From Psococerastis gibbosa (lineage: Eukaryota; Arthropoda; Insecta; Psocodea; Psocidae), in the NCBI GenBank assembly GCA_963971405.1, contig OZ020484.1, forward strand, positions 14,694,001 to 14,758,000: a stretch of DNA of 64,000 bases. The letters run 5' to 3'. The position numbers were made by a program, and so were the translations under genes. Positions within the stretch are counted from its first letter, which is position 1, and every line of letters begins with the position of its first letter. Positions 58,001 through 64,000 of the stretch are shown one piece after another. The notes under the pieces are model-generated. The model worked only from the letters and a program-made list of their open reading frames with translations. It was not told where the DNA came from and searched no databases.

Positions 58001-59272
58001 AACAGTCCTGAATTGGACTCGAGGGATTAGCTTTGTCGGCATGGAGATAGTGTAGAAGTGGAACAGATAAAATCAAGGTAGGTATTGGAGCATCCATGCA
58101 TATGTTATTATGTACGGTATAGGTTCTTTCAAGCATTTCAACATGACAAATGCTGAAAAAAATGTACTTGTCATATCTATTTAATCCCCGAGAGGTAGTA
58201 CAATTTAAAAGTGTAATTAAATAGAAGATACTGTAACCTATCAGTTGTTGATGTTAACTGTATAAATCGCGGACTGTACACCCATTGGCGTAGCCAGGAT
58301 TGGAATGTTGGATTAGGGGGAGAGTTGCAATTTTTTTGACTGTATAGACTACACGTAGACAATTCGTCAATTCGACTAGCCTCTTCGTTTGAGAATTTTT
58401 TTCAAGTAACTTAAATTTTGTTTGAATTTGTTCGATATACATTTTAATTAGTTTTTAGTGTAGACTGAGCCTTAAAGCCAATTTTGCAAGCGCACCGCTC
58501 TGCTACTAACTTCTGCTACTGAGACTAATATTAATTGATTGATTTCAGATTCAGGTACAATACAATTTGAAAACGCCTGTCAGGTGCAGTGTTTTAAACT
58601 CTGAGTTGACAACTACCATTTTAAGGAAAATATAACATTTAGGGGCTGCCATTTAAAATGTTCAATCATGGATGTAATGGCTCATTGAAGGTTCAATTAA
58701 GCTAGTCACCCTTTGGCCTTCATTGAAAATTTAATTCGCGTTAATTGTACAAGGTAGGCTATGGTAAGTTTACCGCAACACATTCATCTGTCAAAGCAAC
58801 GGATATTTTTCTTGCTAAAATAAATCAATAAATCCTGGTTAGCGAAGAACCAGATTTATCATATCGATCACCTATAGGCTGTGTCGCCCATGACTTACGA
58901 TCCAAAACTTTCATTCCTAGGTCTATTTCAGAAAGTCAGCCATCCAAATCATTATATTTTAGACGAAACTATTGTTAATAATCTCATACTACATTGACAC
59001 AAAAGAAGCTGACCGATTTCATCCGATGAAGAGGTCTCCCACCCGGGTAGGCACAAAATTGTTAACGAACCTTAATGCATCATATTTATGCCAACCATAA
59101 TCATTACGGTTACACTTACCTCAAATATCTTCAAAAGAATGGTGACGTATAGTCTTCGAACTCCAAGTGACTTGTTAATGGAAGCGAGAAATATCATACC
59201 CAGAAGAAACATTAATAACGGAGTAAAAAATAGAGAAAATATAAAAGAAACAACAGACACTAACAACGCCAT
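42192..59272 (-). CDS. GPAT4: Glycerol-3-phosphate acyltransferase 3/4, 7 exon positions with a duplicated alternative exon 4
   Basis: Exons in transcript order: 59272-59120, 50316-50089, 47589-47299, then 46191-45955 (4b) or 45757-45524 (4a), then 44542-44285, 43304-43096 and 42279-42192 (stop at 42194-42192). Joints are phase 0, except the last, which is phase 2. The product is 486 residues with 4a or 487 with 4b. The family is an ER membrane enzyme that acylates glycerol-3-phosphate to lysophosphatidate in glycerolipid synthesis. Visible motifs with 4a: hydrophobic N-terminus (1-40), membrane-rich 185-245, NHTSPID at 284-290, FERSE at 327-331, FPEGTC at 357-362, VYPVAIK just after. The ending is GGLVDLVWDG plus a lysine/glutamate-rich tail, as in vertebrate GPAT3/4. 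The ATG at 59272 is the only suitable one before the hydrophobic segment. Intron 1 is about 8.8 kb and full of repeats. The symbol follows vertebrate naming; GPAT3 and GPAT4 cannot be separated here. Confidence 0.93.
42891..42912 (+). repeat. TA microsatellite
   Basis: Eleven TA units in the intron between GPAT exons 6 and 7. Confidence 0.9.
43518..43604 (+). repeat. SINE family S1 fragment
   Basis: CTTAACCGCTAAGACGATGC, TTAGTTCGAATCTCGC and the tail CCTCTAATTTC. Upstream of GPAT exon 6, opposite strand. Confidence 0.65.
43735..43890 (-). repeat. Repeat family S3 copy
   Basis: Reversed: AACAATTCAATGAATGTATC, AACCTCTTCAGTCACCTCTG, a TTGAGTTGAGTTGAG expansion and GACAGGTCACCGATCGCATG. Confidence 0.7.
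44665..45056. mobile_element. TTAA-flanked palindromic element C3
   Basis: TTAA on both sides; ends GAGTGTACATCCCGTAGGAA and (reverse) GAGTGGACGTCCATAGGGAA. More diverged than C1, but the GACTACTT and GCATCATATAATAGGGT arms are kept. It lies between GPAT exons 4a and 5. Confidence 0.8.
45524..45757 (-). CDS. GPAT4: Alternative exon 4a of the GPAT gene (NHTSPID version)
   Basis: A 234-base exon of 78 codons, acceptor TTGCAG before ACTCTGTGG and donor TTG|GTGGGT, phase 0 at both ends. It carries GYVPDG, ENRPKNG and CVANHTSPID, matching the vertebrate GPAT3/4 sequence more closely than its neighbour 4b about 200 bases upstream in the transcript. It is therefore likely the ancestral version. The exon ends in YSL and the next begins IGQRHGGF, giving the family's GQ-HGG junction. 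Confidence 0.9.
45955..46191 (-). CDS. GPAT4: Alternative exon 4b of the GPAT gene (NHTTTVD version)
   Basis: A 237-base open exon of 79 codons, with acceptor ...ATCTAG before CTGGCATTC and donor TTG|GTTAGT, phase 0 at both ends. It aligns along its whole length with exon 4a, with one extra residue. Shared features are the hydrophobic start, the RW-L step near residue 22, and CVANHT followed by V/I-D-V. The acyltransferase motif I is complete as NHTTTVD. Because both exons are a multiple of three and phase 0, either can join exon 3 to exon 5. By eye they share about one third of residues. The reading frame has no stop, which argues against a dead duplicate. That the two are spliced as mutually exclusive is inferred. 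Confidence 0.85.
46265..46640 (-). repeat. SINE-like family S4 copy
   Basis: It matches 34251-34634 almost throughout: GCCTGCTTTCAGCATTTCTG, GGCAGACTCTTTCACCTCGG, ATTCCGAACCACTTGGGGAA. It lies in the GPAT intron between exons 3 and 4b. Confidence 0.75.
48861..48891 (+). repeat. T homopolymer, 31 bases
   Basis: A run of 31 T, perhaps the reversed poly-A of the LINE copy at 49.1 kb; about 70 bases separate it from the last recognisable LINE sequence. Confidence 0.85.
49068..49628 (-). pseudogene. Non-LTR retrotransposon reverse transcriptase C-terminus
   Basis: An open frame of 186 codons, truncated at its 5' end. It reads SHINYGILAWGG, then LQKRRVRYMLKLGPRDSCR, SLKIMTAPSLYIFSC and [14 protein letters not shown]. 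This series is the conserved C-terminal part of CR1/Jockey-type LINE polyproteins, after the catalytic core. A stop ends the frame at TEAL and an AT-rich 3' tail follows to about 48960. It lies in GPAT intron 2 on the same strand. It is a dead 5'-truncated copy. Confidence 0.85.
49705..50069. mobile_element. Palindromic element C4, left end decayed
   Basis: The right end is TACACTC followed by TTAA (50066-50069), and the arms with GAAGACTACTTCATGCATCA and TTTGGCTCATCAAAGTTGTA are clear. The left terminus no longer matches. It ends about 20 bp from the donor of GPAT exon 2. Confidence 0.75.
50705..50880 (-). repeat. Repeat family S3 copy
   Basis: Reversed: CGCATACAAACAATTCAATG, GACACGTCTCCGATCGCATG and TGGCCATCGAAGTCG. 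In GPAT intron 1, next to a LINE fragment. Confidence 0.7.
50888..51133 (-). pseudogene. LINE C-terminal fragment of the RNase H/zinc-knuckle type
   Basis: An 81-codon open frame with PPQCNQCACLLTVKHILTEC followed by PIY. This CxxC...H...C pattern is the extreme C-terminus of Jockey/I-type LINE polyproteins. The remainder is lost. It lies in GPAT intron 1, same strand. Confidence 0.75.
51979..52014 (+). repeat. TTA microsatellite
   Basis: About twelve ATT units, following TTTCAATAAAGACA, the likely 3' end of a retroposon. Confidence 0.9.
52036..52210. repeat. Hairpin element with CAGCAGCCTGATCGAGG ends
   Basis: The arms CAGCAGCCTGATCGAGGTGA and (reverse) CAGCAGCCTGATCGAGGCGA enclose TATTTATTTAA and ATTTTATAATGGAAAGTGC. 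Its core recurs near 3583-3650 and in reverse near 20520-20580. It follows a TTA microsatellite. Confidence 0.65.
52726..53282. mobile_element. hAT-like miniature element with repeated GGTATCGATACC motifs
   Basis: The 8-bp direct repeat GTGCAGGG lies at 52718-52725 and 53283-53290. The ends TAGGGATCCAA and TTGGATCCCTA are inverted. Both flanks inside are packed with GTATCGATAC-type half palindromes. No transposase is present. Confidence 0.85.
53748..53796 (+). repeat. Family A terminal fragment
   Basis: The last roughly 45 bases of family A only: ATCACAAAGCTTTCCTTATA, then ACTACGTATAAATTGGAAAG and CA. Confidence 0.7.
54510..55375 (+). repeat. Family A non-coding element, copy 5
   Basis: Full-length copy in intron 1 of the GPAT gene. 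It starts AAAGAACCGGTCCGAG and TGCTTTCCAATTTAT, has the CAGA array near 55220-55260 and ends TATAAATTGGAGAGCA. It lies opposite to the direction of GPAT transcription. Confidence 0.85.
55617..55693. mobile_element. hAT-like miniature element, only 77 bp
   Basis: A perfect 8-bp duplication ATTTGAAT lies at 55609-55616 and 55694-55701. Ends are CAATGCCGTGCCCAGG and (reverse) CAAGGCCGTGCTCAGG. Between them lies little more than a hairpin and a long C-run. Confidence 0.85.
56110..56830. repeat. Degenerate tandem array with GACCCCCGGGCC units
   Basis: At least four units share AAAATGCGTAAAACCCCACT, TATTTC-A, a T-rich stretch, CTCCGGGGGAG-like and GACCCCCGGGCC motifs. GACCC starts lie near 56173, 56299, 56469 and 56816, so the spacing is about 126-175 bases with one divergent double unit. 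The unit resembles the interior of the hAT-like element at 23133. It is in GPAT intron 1. Confidence 0.7.
57590..57800 (+). repeat. Repeat family S3 copy
   Basis: AAGTCTCTACACACCATGCG, GATCGGAGATCTGTCGTAAC and AAAAGGTTATTTGGATGCAT. Confidence 0.65.
57801..59119. other. GPAT intron 1, nothing recognised
   Basis: The first part of the 8.8-kb intron, next to exon 1. A possible hAT-type end (CATTGGCGTAGCCAGGATTG) is at about 58283. No gene. Confidence 0.45.
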
Positions 59273-59320
59273 CTTGAAAACTACCAAAACCAAACTAAAC
59301 TTTTATCGTATATCGTAAAC

Positions 59321-60368
59321 GTAAACGAGCGACTCGTGATTTGTGAACGGACTCTAGCAGTTTCACCAACAAAACAATAACGAAATTTGTAATAGAACTG
59401 TAGTTGTTGTTGTTGTAGTTTTTTTTTTATAGAATGGCATAAGATTCTTGGGCAGCATCATGATGCATAATGCAGCATACCCTATGGTAAAATTCTTATC
59501 TGGATTTTTCTGTAATCAAATGAAATTAAAACTTCGCTCATTTCAGGCAGGCAATGGTTTAAGGGGATGCGTATATAGACTAGGGTGGAATACTCCGCCA
59601 TTTGTTTTTCATTTCCTGCAATGTTGTGTATTAATGGTTGGACGCATCAAAAATTTAACTTCTACCAAAATAAATATATTAAGTTTTCAATAGCCGGAAT
59701 GTCCCATCTCTTTTACATACAACTCCAACAATAATCAGGAGATACTACTATTCCACCACAGTCCACAATACGAAGTACGATGACGAGGGTTATTTTCTTA
59801 ATGCAGAAATTTAATTAATTTTTGGCCATATTGAGGATAAAAATGGTTTCATTATTAGTATAATTCAGAAATGACAGCACTCTGACAGCAATTTTAAATG
59901 TGAGAGATAAGAAGACCTGAGTGCATAACGTAGCCTAGCGCATTAAAAAGATAAGCTACAGTACCTATATAGGACACTATGAATTTGGAACTTTTGCATT
60001 TTTCGATATCAATTTTAATTAGTTTTAGTGTAGACTGAGCATGCACAGGCCTTACACTTAAAGCCAATTTTGCAAGCGCACCCCTCTGCTACTGAGACTA
60101 ATATGATGTTGACCGCAGATGTTGACGAAACGTTTGGAAGTTCACTTTCATTTCGACCACGGCCGGATTCTAGTGATTCTTCAGTCGACTCCGGCCATGA
60201 AAGCCTTTGCAGTAATTACAAAATAGAATATAAAGAATAATATCCCTTCTTAACAAATTCTACCGTCATTGGTGACGGAAGTTTGAACTTTTGAAGTTTC
60301 CAGTTTTCTGAACGCTCCCTTATTCTGCGAAACTTCCATGGTCTAGGTCTCTTCTGCTATTTGAAAAC
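59321..60368. promoter_or_regulatory. Shared upstream interval of GPAT and ATP synthase e
   Basis: The start codons at 59272 (minus) and 60369 (plus) diverge from here, so both promoters should lie within about 1.1 kb. I see no clear TATA box. Short repeated pieces are present: AGTTTTTAGTGTAGACTGAG-like sequence at about 60020 also occurs at 58450, as does CCAATTTTGCAAGCGCACC. The promoter call is inferred from gene layout only. Confidence 0.45.
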
Positions 60369-63300
60369 ATGGCTGGTCCTGCTCCTGTTGCAGTTTCTCC
60401 TTTAATTAAAGTAAATTCATTTATAATTTGTCATTTTTAAGTATTAGCCGACATTTTGGAATGTATTGCAGTACCCAAATCCAAATGAAGTTGTCTTAAT
60501 CCTCTTAGGTTACGTGAGACACTAGACACCTGAGTTGGGTAGTGCCGATTTTTTTTTTAATTATAAAATTTACTTCCTTCTAGTTTGCGCGGTGGTCGTT
60601 TCTGCTCCTTGGAGTAGCATACGGATCGGCCAGGCAAGCATCGCTTTCCAAGGTTGAAAATGCCCGACGTGTTGAAGATGAGAAGCTTAGGCCCGCCCGC
60701 GAAGCAAAGCTAGCTGATGAGAAGAAGCGAATGAACAGAGGTATTTGTTCTGCATTAATTCATAGATTTGCAAAATTTGATTATTTGTGTAATCTATTTT
60801 ATAACGGCTAAGGAGTCATTTGCTAGTTTGCTACATATCCTGATTTTGTTTGTCAGGTCGGCGGTCCCCGTGAACCAACTCTTTTTGTCTCATTGGCACC
60901 CTGTTGGATATGAATACCCTGTTTGTCAACATCCTCTAGCCAGGGGTGGCACTTCCGCTACCTACCTCCTTCACTTATCAAGGACAGACTGAGTAGCACT
61001 ATTCTTGACTGTTAAATTAATTAGCTTTACAACCGAAATTAGAGGATATCGAAAAAACTGGGCTTGGCGGGATTCGAACCCACGATCTACGCCTAACCGG
61101 GGCGTCGTCTTAACCGCTGGACCGCAAGCCCCGACAAGTCCAGTAAATGCCAAATCCTCTACTTTAGCTTTAACTTAGCTTTACCCCTAAATGCTCGGGA
61201 CATTTAAAATACGTCTTATTCTGTGTAACGCATACTACTATAATAGCAGAGCACAATAGACAGGACACGACATACAGTGTTGCTCATAATAATAGGGACA
61301 CTTCGAATTTTTAAATTTGTTTTTAAACCCAATGAGATACCACAATTATAGTCAGCAGTAGTTGACGGCCTGGTTATCTGAATATTTTGTGTGAGTTTGG
61401 TTAAAAAGGATCAAGAACTTAAAGCGTTCAAGAATTTTTTTAAATTTTCGCTGGTCATAATAATAAGGACGCGAGTGTAGTTTTTGTTTTTATTTAAGCC
61501 AAAAACAAAGAAAATTTAAAAATCTGCCCAAGGCCTCTTGCCACTTAAAATCTCAAGATATTTTGAGAAAATGGGCCGTATGAAACATTGCTCTGATGAT
61601 GATAGAAGAATTATCTGCGGCTTGCGGAAGAAAGGGTTTAGCATCAGAAAAATTGCTGATTTAGTCGTTCGATCAATAACAATGGTGGCCAACGCGTTAA
61701 AGGAACAAACTGCAGTCGCAAAAAGAGGTCGGCCTGGGAAGACATCCGAAAATTTTGACCGTTTCCTTGTCCGCGAATCCAAGCGCGACCCATTCGCCTC
61801 CTCAAGAACGCTAAAGGAACGTGTTGGTGCGTCAATCAGCCCCGGTACAATTCGACGACGTCTTTTTGAAGCTGGACTGCCATCCAGGATTCCCAGGAAG
61901 GTGCCATTGTTGTCCAAAAAGAACATAAAGGATCGCTTGAGGTTTGCTCATACACACCGCCATCGGGTCGATTGGAGGAACGTCCTATGGAGCGATGAAA
62001 CCAAGATAAATCTCTTTGGGTCTGATGGCCAGCAGTTCGTGAGACGGCCAACTAACGCCGCATTCAATCCTAAGTACACCAGGAAGACTGTTAAGTTCGG
62101 TGGAGGAAACATAATGGTATGGGGTTGTTTCTCGTTCAACGGAGTTGGTCCTATTCACCTCATCAGGGACATTATGACTAAGGAAATCTATCGGGACATA
62201 TTAGAAAATGAAATGCTTCCTTATGCAGAAGAAAACATGCCACTGCTGTGGCAATTCCAACAAGATACCGACCCAAAACATTCATCGAAGTTGGTGAAGA
62301 ACTGGTTCGCGGGGAAAAAAATATCTGTTATGGAGTGGCCAGCACAATCACCGGACTCGAATCCGATAGAAAACTTACGGAATGAACTTAAGGAGAGTAT
62401 TGCTAAAGATACAATCAAGAACAAAGACCACCTTTGGCAAGAAGTTCAAAAAGCGTGGTACAACATCCCTGTGTCTGTTTGCCAGAATTTGGTCACTACA
62501 ATGTATTCAAGATGCAATGCTGTTCTTCATAACAGGGGACAATCTACCAAGTATTGATGATTAAATTGTAATTTGTTAATTTATCTGCATTTTATTAAAG
62601 AAGTAAAGGTAATGTCCCTATTATTATGACCGACGCATTTTTGAAAATCTTCATTAGATTCTCACGTTCTTGGGCAATTGGGATGAAATTTACACAACAT
62701 ATCAAACTTCTTGCCATGTTATTTACTGCTAACAATCAAGGCCAAAACTCTTGCCATTTTGGAGATTTTAGGAAAATTCACTGTGTCCCTATTATTATGA
62801 GCAACACTGTATATACTTTTTTACCATTGGTGGTAAATTCAAACTCAAACCTCATTATTATTATTACTGACAGACTGTAGGGTATGATATAGAACCCGCA
62901 TGGCCAAGTTTATATAAAATCCTTATATGGTGGTTTTTGTTGTGGAAAGTTGAGGGACACTTAGGTTATTTTTCATAGAATGTGTTAAGAGACACAAAAA
63001 ACGCATTACAATGCAGACAATTTCATGGTCGATTATGCTAACTACAGCAACCCTTAAAAGTACCTTCATCCCTTTTCGAATAGAAATCAATCAATCAATC
63101 TTTGCCCATGCCCCACAAAGGTGGGATAGACGGCGTCCAAAAAAACAAAAAGTTTCATGCGAATGCATACGTTAGGCATGTGGAGGGGGGGGGGGGGGGG
63201 TAATGTTTATGCATCCCAACTTACTTCCCTGAACTCGTCCAAGCTTTTCAGTGGGCATTTTCTCATTTTCCTTGTCACCGCGGCCTTGAATCCTGAAAAA

Positions 63301-63536
63301 ACCTTATTAGTAGGGCTGATGGGCAAAAAAATACCTTTATTATTTAAAAACTATACTGTCCGATATGTGCATCTGGTATACGTTAAATTATAATTGGTTG
63401 TTAAAAGGAAAATCTAATTCTTCTCTTTGAGCTCACCTAATTAATTAATCCACTTTATGTTTATTATGTTTCAGAGGAACAAATCGGCCTGGCCAAGGCT
63501 GCTGGAGTAATTCTTCCCGCAGACTTCCAAGGTTGA
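60369..63536 (+). CDS. ATP5ME: Mitochondrial ATP synthase subunit e, complete, 3 exons
   Basis: Exons: 60369-60410, 60584-60740 and 63475-63536, with phases 0 and 1 matching, for 86 residues. Family members are small membrane subunits of the Fo part of ATP synthase that, with subunit g, help dimerise the complex and shape cristae. The start MAGPAPVAVSPLIK resembles the vertebrate PPVQVSPLIK start. It is followed by a hydrophobic stretch with the conserved LLLGVAYG (the GxxxG-like helix of the family), then a long charged helix rich in Glu, Lys and Arg, and the tail GVILPADFQG. The first ATG is used and gives the expected length. Intron 2 (2.7 kb) contains a tRNA-derived SINE and a whole Tc1 transposon. 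It is head to head with the GPAT gene, 1.1 kb between start codons. Confidence 0.92.
61034..61143 (-). repeat. SINE family S1 copy with complete cloverleaf
   Basis: In reverse, GGGCTTG pairs with CAAGCCC (acceptor), ACGCC with GGCGT (anticodon stem) and GTGGG with CCCGC (T stem). The anticodon loop is CCGGTTA, which lacks the usual T at position 33. The tail CCTCTAATTTC shows it is a SINE, not a working tRNA gene. It lies in ATP synthase e intron 2. Confidence 0.75.
61275..62809 (+). mobile_element. Tc1/mariner transposon, full length with intact ends
   Basis: A 1535-bp element flanked by TA on both sides. Its 27-bp terminal inverted repeats are identical, starting CAGTGTTGCTCATAATAATA. A second, internal copy of the repeat (GGTCATAATAATA) lies near 61453 on the left and near 62625 on the right, which is the IR/DR layout known from Sleeping Beauty-like elements. 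It encloses one uninterrupted transposase. It lies in the last intron of ATP synthase subunit e in the same orientation. Confidence 0.95.
61571..62557 (+). CDS. Tc1 transposase, intact DD34E
   Basis: An uninterrupted reading frame of 328 residues from the ATG at 61571 (MGRMKHCSDDDRR). An in-frame ATG at 61538 would add 11 residues (339), close to the roughly 340 usual for Tc1. The N-terminal part carries the paired-type helix-turn-helix DNA-binding region and a GRPG AT-hook-like motif. The catalytic triad, numbered from 61538, is D153 in WSDETK, D243 in QQDTDPKH and E278 in NPIENL. That leaves 34 residues between the second D and the E. The usual NPIENLW is NPIENLR here and the usual QDND is QDTD, so activity is not certain. 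It cuts and pastes its own element at TA sites. Confidence 0.93.
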   Translation: MGRMKHCSDDDRRIICGLRKKGFSIRKIADLVVRSITMVANALKEQTAVAKRGRPGKTSENFDRFLVRESKRDPFASSRTLKERVGASISPGTIRRRLFEAGLPSRIPRKVPLLSKKNIKDRLRFAHTHRHRVDWRNVLWSDETKINLFGSDGQQFVRRPTNAAFNPKYTRKTVKFGGGNIMVWGCFSFNGVGPIHLIRDIMTKEIYRDILENEMLPYAEENMPLLWQFQQDTDPKHSSKLVKNWFAGKKISVMEWPAQSPDSNPIENLRNELKESIAKDTIKNKDHLWQEVQKAWYNIPVSVCQNLVTTMYSRCNAVLHNRGQSTKY

Positions 63537-63797
63537 ATCATGCTACAATGATCAGGTCCAGTAGTTTATTGGTTTTTGTACATTTTATTTTATTCCGATG
63601 CAAAATTATACAGTAAGAATGTGGTGCCGTTTATTAATTTTTATGTAATATTTAATGAGAAAAAATAGCCATCAACCAACGCAATGCTAGTACTATGTTT
63701 AGAATCTCAAGCCTGAACAACAAAATCAAATTTCATAGAAAAGTAGAGCTATGACAAGGACGTATTTATACACATAAGGGCTACGGCTGTGTGATGT

Positions 63798-63803
63798 AAT
63801 AAA
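63798..63803 (+). terminator. Possible polyadenylation signal of ATP synthase e
   Basis: AATAAA 262 bases after the stop codon, followed by an A- and T-rich stretch. It is the first exact hexamer I find downstream. Confidence 0.4.
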
Positions 63804-63827
63804 AAAATTTTCTATTCTATTCTATTC

Positions 63828-63945
63828 TCTCATGCGATCGGCGACCTGTCGTAACTCAACTCAGGTACAGAGGCGACTGAAGAGGTTATTTGGATACATT
63901 CATTGAATTTGTTTGTATGCGAATAATCTTTTTATAAAAAAAAAA
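63828..63945 (+). repeat. Repeat family S3 copy
   Basis: CTCATGCGATCGGCGACCTG, TCGTAACTCAACTCAGG and AAGAGGTTATTTGGATACAT, then an A-run. Just beyond the 3' end of ATP synthase e. Confidence 0.7.
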
Positions 63946-64000
63946 TAGTAAATGGGAGAAATCTTCCTCTAAATTTAGATGCAGAGTAAAATGGCTGTGC

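Noticed and set aside
60127-60243. Serine-rich reading FRPRPDSSDSSVDSGHESLC upstream of ATP synthase e
   Set aside because: Looks protein-like but has no start in context, no splice partner, and lies in the promoter interval. GACGAAACGT sequences like this are common in retrotransposon tails.

Overview
This is a window of nuclear genome from a bilaterian invertebrate, most likely an arthropod. The evidence is split genes with GT-AG introns, AT-rich intergenic DNA, many short non-coding transposons, and recognised proteins that look arthropod-like by eye. No species can be named. There are no rRNA genes, no convincing functional tRNA genes and no CRISPR arrays.

Four host genes can be supported. 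(1) About 23.7-27.9 kb, plus strand: the last four exons of a protein I do not recognise, with an acidic middle and a basic C-terminus. A possible upstream exon lies at 14.5 kb. (2) 32.0-36.9 kb, plus strand: a complete seven-exon RMND5 gene (392 residues), the RING-type subunit of the GID/CTLH ubiquitin ligase. (3) 42.2-59.3 kb, minus strand: a complete GPAT3/4-type glycerol-3-phosphate acyltransferase. It has seven exon positions, and the fourth is present as two alternative in-phase exons, each carrying its own catalytic NHxxxxD motif. (4) 60.4-63.5 kb, plus strand: ATP synthase subunit e (86 residues, three exons). RMND5 and GPAT face each other tail to tail. GPAT and ATP synthase e diverge from a shared interval of about 1.1 kb.

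The rest is dominated by mobile DNA. The first 14.5 kb and 15-23 kb hold no gene I can support. The clearest elements are: an apparently intact Tc1/mariner transposon (61.3-62.8 kb) inside the last intron of ATP synthase e; a group of foldback elements with ends like GGCG..(T/A)TTCCAC or GGCCCGGTACAC and 3-bp target duplications (PIF/Harbinger-like), many nested in one another; four palindromic elements flanked by TTAA; four hAT-like miniature elements with 8-bp duplications, one only 77 bp long; a large non-coding family with CAGA repeats and TGCTTTCCAATTTAT ends; four SINE families; and 3' fragments of several non-LTR retrotransposons.

The most interesting items are the duplicated catalytic exon of GPAT, the nested foldback elements (including two copies of the same composite 900 bp apart), and the unrecognised gene. 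All coordinates were read by eye. Exon borders rest on splice consensus, matching phase and, for three genes, remembered family similarity.
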